A DNA stretch of 64,000 bases from Clostridia bacterium (GTDB lineage Bacteria; Bacillota; Clostridia; Christensenellales; Aristaeellaceae): positions 33,663-97,662 of the forward strand of contig JAFWQA010000014.1 in NCBI GenBank assembly GCA_017509255.1, read 5' to 3'. Below, in pieces: positions 42,589 to 51,528 of the stretch. The position numbers and the translations under genes were made by a program. The notes beneath the pieces are model-generated. The model searched no databases and had not been told where the DNA came from. It was given only the letters and a program-made list of their open reading frames with translations. Position 1 is the stretch's first letter, and each line of letters opens with the position of its first letter.

Positions 42589-42617
42589 TTGACACGGGAG
42601 GGATGAACGGCTATACT
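42589..42617 (+). promoter_or_regulatory. Near-perfect promoter before a 34-codon ORF
   Basis: Exact TTGACA (42589-42594), 17-nt spacer, TATACT (42612-42617). It would start transcription about 42624, some 26 nt before the short ORF. Confidence 0.8.
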
Positions 42618-42649
42618 GTGCACAATATTTTTTGAAAGGAACTCCTGAA

Positions 42650-42754
42650 ATGGACCGCTTTGCTTTCCGGACCGCCACTACCACCGCCGTGCTGACTGAA
42701 ACTGCGCACGGCTGCTTTGGCGTTTCCGTCCGGAAGGGCGGCGGAAAAGAGTAG
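42650..42754 (+). CDS. Short ORF, possible leader peptide
   Basis: A 34-codon ORF with an ATG, preceded by AAAGGAACTCCTGAA and a strong promoter. The product begins MDRFAFRTATTTAVLTE and ends in a basic Gly-rich tail, with no membrane helix. A run with five Thr in the first 16 residues and a terminator 28 nt after the stop give the layout of an attenuation leader for the methyltransferase gene, but no biosynthetic target for threonine lies downstream. It could also be an independent small protein. I do not recognise a family. Confidence 0.45.
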   Translation: MDRFAFRTATTTAVLTETAHGCFGVSVRKGGGKE

Positions 42755-42782
42755 GGGATCCAGGATATCCTGAGGATAGAAT

Positions 42783-42816
42783 GACCGCTTATCTTTTTCG
42801 GATAAGCGGTCTTTTT
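42783..42816 (+). terminator. Terminator or attenuator before the methyltransferase gene
   Basis: An 11-bp perfect stem (42783-42793 with 42801-42811), 7-nt loop, then TTTTT. It lies between the short ORF and the methyltransferase gene, whose ATG is 36 nt further. Confidence 0.88.
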
Positions 42817-42851
42817 ATATTATACTATATTTATCAGAGGAGGATGGAAAA

Positions 42852-43655
42852 ATGGATCTGCATGACTACAGGGACGTGGCGGAAAACTATGACAGGTATC
42901 TGGAAGTGATGTACTCCGTGAGGGACAACTATGCCGGGTTCAGGGAGTTCTATCTGGAGCTGGCGAAGCAGTACGGCTCCGGCGGCGTGGTGGACATTGC
43001 CTGCGGGACGGGCGCCGTGCTGCTGTACCTGGCGGAGCACGGGATCATGACGGACGGGACGGACCTGTCCGAGGAGATGTGCCGCGTGGCGGCATCGAAA
43101 GCGGAGAAGATGGGGCTGAAGCTGAACATTTATCCGGCGGACATGACGAAGTTCTGCTCCGGACGGAAGTATTCGCTGGCGATCATCGCGAGGAGCGGAT
43201 TCATGCATCTGCCGTCGCCGGAGCTGCAGCGGGCCGCGCTGATGAACATCCGGGAGCAGCTGGAGGACGGCGGGATCCTGACGCTGAATACGTTCGATCC
43301 GTCGCCGCTGTTCCAGGAAAAGCAGATGGCAACGGATCCGGAGAAGGATTATGTATTCCAGCTGGAATATGTGAACAGCGAAGGATACCGGGAAAAAATC
43401 TGGAACGCCGTCGCCTATGACCCGGTGCCCCAGATCATGCACGGGAACTGGAAGTTTGAGACGTTTGACGCGGAGGGAAAGAAGATCGGCGAGCGGATCC
43501 GCCCGCTGACGATGCGGCAGACATACCGGCAGGAGATGAGGTACCTGGCGGAGCTGTGCGGCTTCGAGGTGCTGAAGGTCTGCAGCGGCTATCACGGGCA
43601 GGAAGCCGGGAATGAGCTTTCCGGCCTGGTGTGGCTGCTGCGGAAAAAGGGCTGA
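42852..43655 (+). CDS. Class I SAM-dependent methyltransferase
   Basis: 267 aa, cytoplasmic. The SAM-binding loop is VVDIACGTGAVLLYLAEHG (motif I), followed by the acidic TDGTDLSEEMC and YPADMTKF. The rest resembles small-molecule methyltransferases (type 11/25), target unknown. ATG at 42852 follows GAGGAGG. It may be expressed by read-through from the promoter at 42589 past the hairpin at 42783, or from an AT-rich sequence overlapping that hairpin's end. It is convergent with the NapH-TlpA gene, stop to stop 4 nt apart, with no terminator between. Confidence 0.87.
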   Translation: MDLHDYRDVAENYDRYLEVMYSVRDNYAGFREFYLELAKQYGSGGVVDIACGTGAVLLYLAEHGIMTDGTDLSEEMCRVAASKAEKMGLKLNIYPADMTKFCSGRKYSLAIIARSGFMHLPSPELQRAALMNIREQLEDGGILTLNTFDPSPLFQEKQMATDPEKDYVFQLEYVNSEGYREKIWNAVAYDPVPQIMHGNWKFETFDAEGKKIGERIRPLTMRQTYRQEMRYLAELCGFEVLKVCSGYHGQEAGNELSGLVWLLRKKG

Positions 43656-43659
43656 GGAG

Positions 43660-45141
43660 TCAGAGGCTTTCCTCCGCCTGCTTCAGCAGCGCCTCCAGCA
43701 CCGCATAGGTGACGGAGCCGGGCCGGTTGTAGACCACTTCACCTTTCGCGTTCAGGACGACGGTCCGGGGTAGCAGCTCCGTGCCGTTCACGATCTTGTA
43801 CAGCTGTCCGTCATCCGTATCCAGCGCGAAGGCGAGCGGCCAGCCCTGCTGCTGAAGATACGGCTCCACAGGTTCCGTCACAAGGGAGGAGTGGACAGCC
43901 AGGACGCGCACCTCCGGATGCTCCTGCTGCAGTCGGACAAAGTACGGCATCTCCCGGACGCAGGGGCCGCACCAGGTGGCCCACAGGTTGATAAAGGTCA
44001 CATGGCCGCGGCATTCCTTCAGGTCAAAGGAGCCGCCGCCGATCAAGTCTGTTGTGAAATCCTCCAGCTTATACCCGGGCTCCCAGCCGACGGGCAGGCC
44101 GCTCTCCTCCGTGACAGCGGGCAGGGGCGCGCTCTCCGGGGAGGGAGAAACGAAATTGACCCAAACCAGGACGAAGGCCAGGACGGCCAGGGCAATGCCC
44201 CACGCAATGCGCCCGGCAGTCTTCCGGGGCTTTCCTTCCGCCGCGTTCTTTGCCCTTTCCGGGGTGAGGAGCGCGGCTTTTCCGCACTTCAGGGACAGCG
44301 CGCAGGCGGAGCAGCGCGCGACGCACTCCCCGCAGTGGATGCATTCCCGGTCGCCCACGCGGCGCACGTCCATTTTGCAGTTTTTCACGCACGCGCCGCA
44401 GCCGGTGCACCTAGACGCATCCACGCGCACGCCGATCAGGGAGAAGCGGTTGAAGAGACCGTAGACCGCGCCCAGCGGGCAGAGAAAACGGCAGAACGCG
44501 CGGAAGCAGAAGATGCAGGCGAGACCGGTGAAGAGCAGGATCACGGCTTTGTTCGTGAACAGGGCGCCCAGCATGGAAAACAAGTCGCTGTTCTCCGGGC
44601 TCAGGAGCAGCCCGCCGGCGCCCTCCAGCGTGCCCGCCGGGCAGATGTATTTGCAGAAAGCGGGCACGGCTGCCTGCTCCCTGAGGGCGTACCACAGGGG
44701 CAGGATCACCGCGAAGACCGCCAGGATGACGTATTTGAGATACGAGAGGATACGGGTGACGCGGCTTTTGCTCAGCTTGGGCGTCGGGATCTTATAGAGC
44801 AGCTCCTGCAGCATGCCGGCCGGGCAGAGCCAGCCGCAGACCGTGCGCCCCAGCAGCACGCCGAAGAGCAGCAGGATGCCCAGCACATAGGTGCCGGCCC
44901 GGGCACCGGAGGAGGCGACGGCGTTCTGAAGCGCGCCCAGCGGGCATGCGCCGACCGCCCCGGGGCAGGAATAGCAGTTGAGCCCCGGGACGCACACGGC
45001 TTTTGAATTGCCGGTGAAGATCCTGCCGGTCACAAAGCCCTTCAGGTTCGCGTTGTACAAAAGCGCGCAGTAGAGCTGGGCGAGGCGGCGGGTCGTCGGA
45101 CGGTGGGCCTGCCACCATGATTTCTTTTCAGCCAAGGCCAA
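43660..45141 (-). CDS. NapH-like ferredoxin membrane protein fused to a TlpA-type thioredoxin
   Basis: 493 aa. The N-terminal ~330 residues form a membrane 4Fe-4S protein with several helices, two NapH-type loops (CGWLCPAG, CRFLCPLGAVYG) and two ferredoxin motifs (CTGCGACVKNC and CIHCGECVARC). After another helix (about 325-345) comes an extracytoplasmic thioredoxin domain with the active site FINLWATWCGPCVREMP near residue 390. The chain may carry electrons across the membrane to reduce outside disulfides or peroxides. Its gene overlaps the CXXC protein gene by 14 nt, so the two work together. Both halves are known separately; the fusion occurs in some Clostridia. Confidence 0.88.
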   Translation of the reverse strand: MALAEKKSWWQAHRPTTRRLAQLYCALLYNANLKGFVTGRIFTGNSKAVCVPGLNCYSCPGAVGACPLGALQNAVASSGARAGTYVLGILLLFGVLLGRTVCGWLCPAGMLQELLYKIPTPKLSKSRVTRILSYLKYVILAVFAVILPLWYALREQAAVPAFCKYICPAGTLEGAGGLLLSPENSDLFSMLGALFTNKAVILLFTGLACIFCFRAFCRFLCPLGAVYGLFNRFSLIGVRVDASRCTGCGACVKNCKMDVRRVGDRECIHCGECVARCSACALSLKCGKAALLTPERAKNAAEGKPRKTAGRIAWGIALAVLAFVLVWVNFVSPSPESAPLPAVTEESGLPVGWEPGYKLEDFTTDLIGGGSFDLKECRGHVTFINLWATWCGPCVREMPYFVRLQQEHPEVRVLAVHSSLVTEPVEPYLQQQGWPLAFALDTDDGQLYKIVNGTELLPRTVVLNAKGEVVYNRPGSVTYAVLEALLKQAEESL

Positions 45142-45592
45142 TACACTCCGTACAGATATTGATCGCTTTATAGAGCGCGTCCAGCAGGCTGCCGTTGAAC
45201 ACGCCGTGGATGATCAGGAGAGCGGCGAGGACCAGCAGGGCCGCGCGGAGGACAGCGGAGGAACGGCTTGAGTCCCCGACCGCGGACGGGCGCATGAGAA
45301 AGAAGGACGGATCCCGGGCGAGGGAACGGGTGAGGACGGGCCTGCCGGCCTTTTCCCCGGAAAGTCCGGCCGCCAGGCAGCAGAGCAGGAAGGCGATATT
45401 GGAAGCGAGGAGCGGGAGCGCCCGCAGCAGGCCCTGCCCCAGCTTTTCCCGCGTGAAGATCCGCGCGGTCACGTCCCCCGCGGCCCGCGCCGCGGAGCCC
45501 TCCAGGTATATGCCGAGAAAGACGGACGCGAGCCGCGCGAAAAGGAGGACGCACAGCGCCGCCTGGATCCACAGCAGGACCTTTTTCTTCAT
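45128..45592 (-). CDS. CD1871A-type CXXC motif membrane protein
   Basis: 154 aa with about four helices. The C-terminal end KAINICTECIGLG carries a CxxC directly after the last helix and matches the hallmark ending of CD1871A-family CXXC proteins, which are normally much shorter (about 40-50 aa). The extra N-terminal part has three helices and a basic loop. ATG 45592 follows AAGGAGGCGACAGCG, and the longer frame to 45637 is unlikely. It overlaps the NapH-TlpA gene, so it may be the redox partner that receives electrons outside. Exact role unknown. Confidence 0.8.
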   Translation of the reverse strand: MKKKVLLWIQAALCVLLFARLASVFLGIYLEGSAARAAGDVTARIFTREKLGQGLLRALPLLASNIAFLLCCLAAGLSGEKAGRPVLTRSLARDPSFFLMRPSAVGDSSRSSAVLRAALLVLAALLIIHGVFNGSLLDALYKAINICTECIGLG

Positions 45593-45679
45593 CGCTGTCG
45601 CCTCCTTTTTTTCTTTATGATCCGTTACCCTATACATTTCTCCGTGAAAAATCCGTTTCCTGCCGGGCGGGGGAGGGTT

Positions 45680-46513
45680 CTACGGCCGCGGCTCCGGCGG
45701 CTTGGCGGCAAGCCGCTGCCTGCCGGGGCTCTGCCGGAAGCGGCGGCTGTACACGCGGTTGAAATAGGCCGGGTCCTGGAAGCCGGTCATGTAGGCGACC
45801 TCGCTCACCGTATACTTCCCCGTGTACAGCAGGTCGTCCGCGGCATTGAGGCGGGCGCTGAGCAGGTACTGGTGGAAGGTGGTGCCCGCGGTCTTGCGGA
45901 AGAGCGTGCCGAGGTACACCTTGTTCAGGCCGTAGCGCCGCGCGTATTCCTCCAGCTGCAGGCTTTCCGAATAGTGCCGGGAGATATGGTCCATCATGGA
46001 GCGGATGCGTTCGTCCGAGGCGCTGCGCGCGGTGTCCGCGCCGGTCATCCCGGTCAGCAGGTTGTACAGCAGCAGCTGCAGCAGGCCCTTGACGCGCAGG
46101 GGGGTGCAGCTGTTCTGCTGCAGCCAGCAGACGCTGAGGCGGTGGAAAAGGTCCGTGATCACCGCCATACGCCCGGGCCGGCTGACCAGGGGCATCGGCA
46201 GGGAAACAGGATTGCCGGCGGCGTCCGTCATCAGGTAATCGATGCTGTAGCAGCGCATGGGGTTGGCCAGATCCTGCTCCGCCTGACGGAAGACGCCGCG
46301 GCCGACGCAGAGCAGGTCCCCCTGCGAGACGTGGACGTGCTCGCTGCCCAGCGTATAATCCGCCTCCCCGGCCATGAGCAGGGTCAGGTTTTCATAGCGG
46401 TGAATGTGGGGCGGCATGACCCACTCCGGCGTGCAGCGGCGAAAGACGATTTTTTTGACGCTGATCAGGATATTGCCATCCATAATATCTTGAATTTTTC
46501 CATCCGTGTTCAT
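45680..46513 (-). CDS. AraC-family transcriptional regulator
   Basis: 277 aa. The N-terminal cupin-like sensor contains MPPHIHRYENLTLLMAGEAD and VSQGDLLCVGRGVF. The C-terminal double helix-turn-helix starts near residue 170, with YGLNKVYLGTLFRKTAGTTF and the second helix pair SEVAYMTGFQDPAYFNRVYS. It is divergent from the CE15-like esterase gene, so it likely activates that gene in response to a sugar ligand; this is context inference. Start ATG 46513 with GGGGAAAGGATG upstream. Confidence 0.92.
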   Translation of the reverse strand: MNTDGKIQDIMDGNILISVKKIVFRRCTPEWVMPPHIHRYENLTLLMAGEADYTLGSEHVHVSQGDLLCVGRGVFRQAEQDLANPMRCYSIDYLMTDAAGNPVSLPMPLVSRPGRMAVITDLFHRLSVCWLQQNSCTPLRVKGLLQLLLYNLLTGMTGADTARSASDERIRSMMDHISRHYSESLQLEEYARRYGLNKVYLGTLFRKTAGTTFHQYLLSARLNAADDLLYTGKYTVSEVAYMTGFQDPAYFNRVYSRRFRQSPGRQRLAAKPPEPRP

Positions 46514-46686
46514 GCTTTTTCATCCTTTCCCCTTCAGAATAACAGAAATCCGGTCGCGGAAATATGCAAATTCAGTATGTAAAAAGGCGAATCCTGCAAT
46601 GTTCCGTCATTTATGCCCAGACGGGGGCAAAAAGAGGGAAAGAATGCGGAATCTTTAGTTTGTCCAATATTTCTGTAGTCTGTTCA

Positions 46687-46715
46687 TTGAATATCCCGCT
46701 CCGGATTGTTATGGT
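46687..46715 (+). promoter_or_regulatory. Promoter candidate for the CE15-like gene
   Basis: TTGAAT (46687-46692), 17-nt spacer, TATGGT (46710-46715). The hexamers are imperfect, as expected for an activator-dependent promoter beside araC. Confidence 0.45.
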
Positions 46716-46770
46716 ATTGTTACAGGTAAGGGAGACCGTTAAAACCGAAAACCGAAGGAGGAAAAAGAAA

Positions 46771-49278
46771 ATGAAAAAAACCCTGGTTACCTTTCTGTGT
46801 TTGCTGTGCTGTGTTATGATAGGCTCAACAGCAATGGCATATCCGAACGAAGGGAAGAGCTATGACGTGACAAAGCCTGCAGGACGTGAATATTTCCCGA
46901 GCGATATCTCCGAACTGCCCGTTTCCGCGGAGCTGAATGACCTGTTTCAGTTCCTGAATCCGGAGCTGGGCACAAACGGCCGTGTCGTGACGAAGGAAGA
47001 CTGGGCCGCGCGCCGCGCCGAGATCGCCGACCTGGTCCAGTATTACTATCTGGGCTACAAGCAGCCCGTGGCGCAGGAAAACGTGAAGGTGCGGCAGTAC
47101 CTGCGCGTGACACCCGGCGGATGGAGCTTCGGCCCGGACGGCTTCAAGATCATCCCCGAGGAGATCTATGAAGAGGAAGCGCCGTTCCTGGGCAATGACA
47201 CCCAGTGCGGCGGCATGTATATCACCGTGACCCGGCCCGACACCGGCGTTTCCGCGGACGTGTATGCCAGCGGCATCTATGTGCCTCAGTACACGGAGAA
47301 CGCCGAGCTGCAGCCCGGCGAGACCAACGTGAAGGGCCCGTATCCCGTGATCCTGGGCGTGGGCGGCGGCGTGAGCGGCACAGCGCGCAATGAGGTGCTG
47401 AAGCGCGGCTACGCGCTGGTGAACCTGAACACCGCGTCCGTGTACACCGATACCGCATGGAACCCGGGCAGCGATGAGGCCAACGCGGCCTACCGCACCG
47501 GCGCGTATACCACGCTGTATCCCTTTGATCCCAATGTGTACGAATACAACAGCGGCGCGCTGATGGGCTGGGCATGGGGCATTTCCCGCATCATCGACGC
47601 CATTTCCAACGGCGCCTATGACGGCATGCTGGACGCGGAGCACACCGTGATCACCGGCGTTTCCAGAAACGGCAAGGCCGCCCTGATCGCCGGCGCGTTC
47701 GATGAGCGCATCAGCATCGTGGCCCCGGCCGACCCCGGACAGACGGGCACCTCCAGCTACCGGTATACGGACCAGGCCCAGCTGTTCAATTATCAGATGC
47801 CGAATGGAATGAACCGCGTGTACGCCCGGAATGAAAAGCCCACCAACGTACTGACGGACTCCGAGGCGCACTGGGTGAACAGCAAGGCGGAGGACTTCCG
47901 CAACAATACGACCTCCCTGCCGTTTGACGCCCACAGCGTGGAAGCGCTGGTCGCGCCCCGGCCCCTGATGATCTTCACCGGTGAGGAGTTCGACTGGCTG
48001 GGCTCCCCCGCGAACATCCTGTGCGAGACCGCCGCGGCCGAGGTGTATGACTTCCTGGGCGCGGGCGGGAACATCGGCGTGCGGGTGCATGACGGAGCGC
48101 ATGCCCTGCAGGACCGCGACGTACCCTACATCCTGGCGATCATGGACCGCGAGTTCCGCAACGGCGGCGAGGGCGTCCTGACCGTGGAGGACGTGTATCC
48201 CGAGACAGACCCGCCGTCCAACGGCGCCGGGACCTACAAGAGCATTGCAGACTTCAGCGCCTATCCCTATGAGGTGGACAGCTCCTATATCCGCTGGTCC
48301 AATCCCAATAAGTATGTGCTGTGGGTCGAGCAGGAGCTGCTGACCGCCGGCAGGCCCGGCACCGTGATCGCCCATACCGACGCTGCGGAAGCCGAGCTGA
48401 AGCTGCCCGACGGAACCGCGCTGACCGCGAAGGCGGAGGACGGCGTGGCGAAGTTTGAACTGGACAGTGTGATCTTCGGCCGCTATGCCGTGTCCGTGTC
48501 CGGCGAAAAGGAAGGCAAGACCGTTTACTTCCAGGCCATGAGCATGTCCGACGCACTGCGCCACGGCATGACCAGCAACAACACCGGCGGAAACGAGAGC
48601 CCCATCTACGGCTTCACCAGCCGCGTGGACGCGGATGCCCTGGAGATCTACGCCGACGGCAGAAAGCTGGAGACCTCCGTGAACGAGGGCACCGCCGACG
48701 GCTATGTGCTGGACTACGGCGCGATGGCCCGGCCCACCGTGACCTATGACGTGCTGACCCTGAAGAACCTGAAGCTGGCCGCGCTGCCCGGCTACACCGC
48801 GGAGATCTCCTTTGACAAGGCGCTGTACCAGACCCTGCAGCCGGAAGGCTCCGGATCCGACGACGCCCGCGAGCGTCCCTCCTGGGCGCCCACCGACTCC
48901 ACAGTCAGCGCCAACACGCTCTGGCCCGTGTATCCCAACAACCTGGCGGATGACGGCGAGCGCAAGCCGCTGCCGCCGACTCCCACTGCCTTTGATACCG
49001 CACTGGCCTTCAGCTTTGATACCGCGGCCAAAGCGCTCACCGTTACCTTCAGCGAGCCCGTGAACAGCAATGAATTTGGCATCGCCGTGGACTTCGCGGA
49101 GAAATGGGATACCGTGTGGGCAGAGGACGGGCAGAGCGTGACCCTGACCTTCGACGCGGAGCTGTCCGCCGGCCAGGCATGCAGCGCCTACGTCTTCCGC
49201 CTGCGTGACGCGGAAAACAACATGATCGGGCAGAACGGCATCGCCGGCCCGGTCGGATATCAGTTCACTATTGAGTAA
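46771..49278 (+). CDS. Secreted CE15-like glucuronoyl esterase with C-terminal extra domains
   Basis: 835 aa with signal peptide MKKTLVTFLCLLCCVMIGST (cut near AMA). The catalytic alpha/beta-hydrolase part (about 40-490) shows the CE15 text TGVSRNGKAALIAGAFDERI with Ser298 as nucleophile, and LPFDAHSVEALVAPRPL with His388. CE15 enzymes cut esters between lignin and glucuronoxylan. The usual QESGSGG stretch with the stabilising residues is altered to PADPGQTGTSS, so the true substrate may differ. The C-terminal part (about 500-835) holds Ig-like beta domains. ATG 46771 after AAGGAGGAAAAAG. Induction by the divergent AraC protein is likely. Confidence 0.8.
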   Translation: MKKTLVTFLCLLCCVMIGSTAMAYPNEGKSYDVTKPAGREYFPSDISELPVSAELNDLFQFLNPELGTNGRVVTKEDWAARRAEIADLVQYYYLGYKQPVAQENVKVRQYLRVTPGGWSFGPDGFKIIPEEIYEEEAPFLGNDTQCGGMYITVTRPDTGVSADVYASGIYVPQYTENAELQPGETNVKGPYPVILGVGGGVSGTARNEVLKRGYALVNLNTASVYTDTAWNPGSDEANAAYRTGAYTTLYPFDPNVYEYNSGALMGWAWGISRIIDAISNGAYDGMLDAEHTVITGVSRNGKAALIAGAFDERISIVAPADPGQTGTSSYRYTDQAQLFNYQMPNGMNRVYARNEKPTNVLTDSEAHWVNSKAEDFRNNTTSLPFDAHSVEALVAPRPLMIFTGEEFDWLGSPANILCETAAAEVYDFLGAGGNIGVRVHDGAHALQDRDVPYILAIMDREFRNGGEGVLTVEDVYPETDPPSNGAGTYKSIADFSAYPYEVDSSYIRWSNPNKYVLWVEQELLTAGRPGTVIAHTDAAEAELKLPDGTALTAKAEDGVAKFELDSVIFGRYAVSVSGEKEGKTVYFQAMSMSDALRHGMTSNNTGGNESPIYGFTSRVDADALEIYADGRKLETSVNEGTADGYVLDYGAMARPTVTYDVLTLKNLKLAALPGYTAEISFDKALYQTLQPEGSGSDDARERPSWAPTDSTVSANTLWPVYPNNLADDGERKPLPPTPTAFDTALAFSFDTAAKALTVTFSEPVNSNEFGIAVDFAEKWDTVWAEDGQSVTLTFDAELSAGQACSAYVFRLRDAENNMIGQNGIAGPVGYQFTIE

Positions 49279-49347
49279 AGGCCTGACAGGAGCTTTTACT
49301 CCTGAGACCTCCTTTTTACAGGTGTCCCGGTGATCCGGGCCATCCGG

Positions 49348-49396
49348 GGGCTGCCCCGCCGCTTTTCTCCTTAGGGTGGCAGGGCGGCCCTTTTTT
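49348..49396 (+). terminator. Terminator after the CE15-like gene
   Basis: GGGCTGCCCCGCC (49348-49360) pairs with GGCAGGGCGGCCC (49378-49390), 12 of 13 positions, followed by TTTTTT. Confidence 0.75.
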
Positions 49397-49410
49397 GCTG
49401 TCCTCATATG

Positions 49411-49437
49411 AAAAGCGCCCCGTTCGGATGAACGGGG
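49411..49437 (-). terminator. Terminator of the small membrane protein gene
   Basis: CCCCGTTC-GGAT-GAACGGGG (49418-49437). On the minus strand the hairpin is followed by CGCTTTT. Confidence 0.7.
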
Positions 49438-49467
49438 CTGCCTGCTTTGACCGGGAAGATCAGTGCC

Positions 49468-49656
49468 TCAGGACACCTGCGGGGCGCTCTGTTTTTTCAA
49501 CAGCCCGGCGCCGAAATAGGCCGTGCCGCCGTAAAGAATGCCCTCGATCAGGGAATGAACGAGACCCCAGTGATGGAGAAAATAATAAAGGGAGAACAGC
49601 ACCGCCGCGCCGAGCAGGCTGAAGACGACCCTGTTCTTCATGAAAGCTTCCTTCAT
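49468..49656 (-). CDS. Small membrane protein, unknown
   Basis: 62 aa from the ATG at 49656, which has AAAGGG 8 nt upstream; an ATG at 49662 is closer to that site. A positively charged start (MKEAFMKNR) is followed by two hydrophobic stretches (VVFSLLGAAVLFSLYYFL and a Gly-rich GILYGGTAYFGAGLL), so one or two membrane helices. No family recognised. It has its own terminator, which supports it as a real gene. Confidence 0.6.
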   Translation of the reverse strand: MKEAFMKNRVVFSLLGAAVLFSLYYFLHHWGLVHSLIEGILYGGTAYFGAGLLKKQSAPQVS

Positions 49657-49737
49657 ACGCATATCCCTTTCTGTGAGATCTTACGGAACAATTATACCTC
49701 ATTCCGGCCCGGAAGGGAACGGACAAAACAGGACAGA

Positions 49738-51528
49738 TCAGGGAGCGGCGCTTTCTCCGGGACCGCGGTACTCGAGACAGAGCATGGTCAGGTCGTCAAA
49801 TTGCTCGGCGCCGCCGACAAAGGCCGCTACGTCCGCGTCCACGGACTTCAGGATCTCCTGCGGCGTTCCGTTTTCCGCCTTCCGCAGGGAGGCCTGCATG
49901 CGCTCCAGCCCGAAGAGCTGCGTCTGCGCGTCCGTTGCCTCCGGCAGGCCGTCCGTGTACACAAAGAGCTTCGCGCCGGGGGAGAGCGTGGCCCGGAGCT
50001 CATTGAAGGGGATGCCGCCCATGGCGCCGATCACCAGGGAATGCTTGTTCCGGATGATCTCAAAGTGCCCGTCCGGCTGCTTGAGCACCGGGTACTCATG
50101 GCCCGCGTTGGAAGCGGTGAGCTCGCCGGTCTTCAGATCCAGGATGCCCAGCCAGACGGTGACGAACATTTCCTCCGGATTGTGGGCGCAGATCTTGTCG
50201 TTGACCTCCCGCAGGATCGCGGAGGGGCTGCTTTCCCGGGACGCTGCCTCGTGGATCAGGATCATGCTGACCATCATGAACAGCGCGGCCGGGATGCCCT
50301 TGCCGCTGACGTCGGCAATGACCATCGCCAGATGGCTGTCATCCAGCAGGAAGAAATCGTAGAAGTCGCCGCCAACCTCCTTGGCGGGGTCCATCGTGGC
50401 GTACAGGTCGAAGTCCGCCCGCTCCGGGAACTTGTTCGGCAGCATGCTGGCCTGGATGCGGGACGCCAGCGCCAGCTCCGTGCCGATGCGCTCCCGCTCC
50501 CCGGTGATCTTTTCGATCCGCTCCAGATAATCGTCGATCTCCTTCGTCATGCCCATGACGTCGTCGCTCAGCTGCCCGATCTCGTTCCGGGAACGGATCC
50601 GGGACAGGCTGTCGTTGACGGCGGCGCTGTCCTTGGTCTCCTTGTAAAGGCGGATGTTCTGCTGCACTTTACGCAGCGGGCGCAGGACAAAGAAGAGGAT
50701 CAGCGCCAGACAGATCAGGGAAAGGAACACATGGTGCCCGACCGCGTACAGCGTTCCCCGCAGAGTCTGCTGATCGATCATGCCCCAGATGCCCTGCAGG
50801 TCATAGGTCATGCCGATCAGCACCGGCCGGTCCCCGATCATGGAGAGCGGGGAATAATAGTCCACATAATTGCCGGCCTCCGCCAGGTGACCTTCGTTTT
50901 CCTTGGCGAAGCGCATGGCCTGCTGCTGGCTCTCATGCGGTCCCTCCAGGGAGACGACATGGCCCAGCGGGTACACCTGCCCGTATTCCGTTCCGCGCAT
51001 GGATTCGTCCTCCGCCGCGCTGAGGAGGAAGAACTGCGTTCTGTAATCGTCCTCCGCGACCACGCAGAAAAGGTAGTCCACGCGGTACGCGAGCTTGATC
51101 TGGTCCATCCGGGCGATCAGTCTGGAATACAGCACCTCGGCAAACAGCTTCTGATCCTCCGGCGAAAGAGATTTCGCCATCTCCGCGGACACGTCCCGCA
51201 GGGATATCCCCGGAAGGCTTTCGGTCAGCTTCCGGTATTTTTCCGCGGTGTTCTCTCCCCGGACGTTATTGTCCTCATAGCTGACGTCCATATCCCCGGC
51301 ATGCTCCCGCCAGTATTCCAGCAGCCACTCATACGCCGGGTATTCCCGGAAGCTGAGCCGCACGTCCTCCGTGATCTCCGCGGCGATGTTTTCCACAGAA
51401 ACCTTGACGTTGTCATAGGAGGTGCTGTGCTGCGTGAAATAGGTGATCGCGCCGGTCATCAGCACGCCGACCGCAAAGAACAGAGCCACCTGCCGGATGA
51501 TCCCCAGTTTTTTCGGTTTTGCCGCCAT
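49738..51528 (-). CDS. Membrane SpoIIE-type PP2C phosphatase with HAMP
   Basis: 596 aa. Layout: a helix near 10-30, an extracytoplasmic sensor to about 260, a second helix (VFLSLICLALILFFVL), a HAMP-like stretch, then coiled coil (about 345-370) and a PP2C/SpoIIE domain with EVGGDFYDFFLLDDSHLAMV, DVSGKGIPAALFM, NAGHEYPVL and GGAEQFDDLTMLCL. The metal-binding Asp residues (GDFYD, DVSGKG, DD) are all present. RsbU/SpoIIE relatives dephosphorylate anti-anti-sigma factors, but no STAS or RsbW gene is visible. The start ATG at 51528 has AAGGAGCGC before it; the longer frame to 51624 lacks a ribosome site. Confidence 0.9.
   Translation of the reverse strand: MAAKPKKLGIIRQVALFFAVGVLMTGAITYFTQHSTSYDNVKVSVENIAAEITEDVRLSFREYPAYEWLLEYWREHAGDMDVSYEDNNVRGENTAEKYRKLTESLPGISLRDVSAEMAKSLSPEDQKLFAEVLYSRLIARMDQIKLAYRVDYLFCVVAEDDYRTQFFLLSAAEDESMRGTEYGQVYPLGHVVSLEGPHESQQQAMRFAKENEGHLAEAGNYVDYYSPLSMIGDRPVLIGMTYDLQGIWGMIDQQTLRGTLYAVGHHVFLSLICLALILFFVLRPLRKVQQNIRLYKETKDSAAVNDSLSRIRSRNEIGQLSDDVMGMTKEIDDYLERIEKITGERERIGTELALASRIQASMLPNKFPERADFDLYATMDPAKEVGGDFYDFFLLDDSHLAMVIADVSGKGIPAALFMMVSMILIHEAASRESSPSAILREVNDKICAHNPEEMFVTVWLGILDLKTGELTASNAGHEYPVLKQPDGHFEIIRNKHSLVIGAMGGIPFNELRATLSPGAKLFVYTDGLPEATDAQTQLFGLERMQASLRKAENGTPQEILKSVDADVAAFVGGAEQFDDLTMLCLEYRGPGESAAP

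Noticed and set aside
46825-49407. Long minus-strand ORF of 860 codons
   Set aside because: Antisense to the CE15-like gene with signal peptide and catalytic motifs; no ribosome site.
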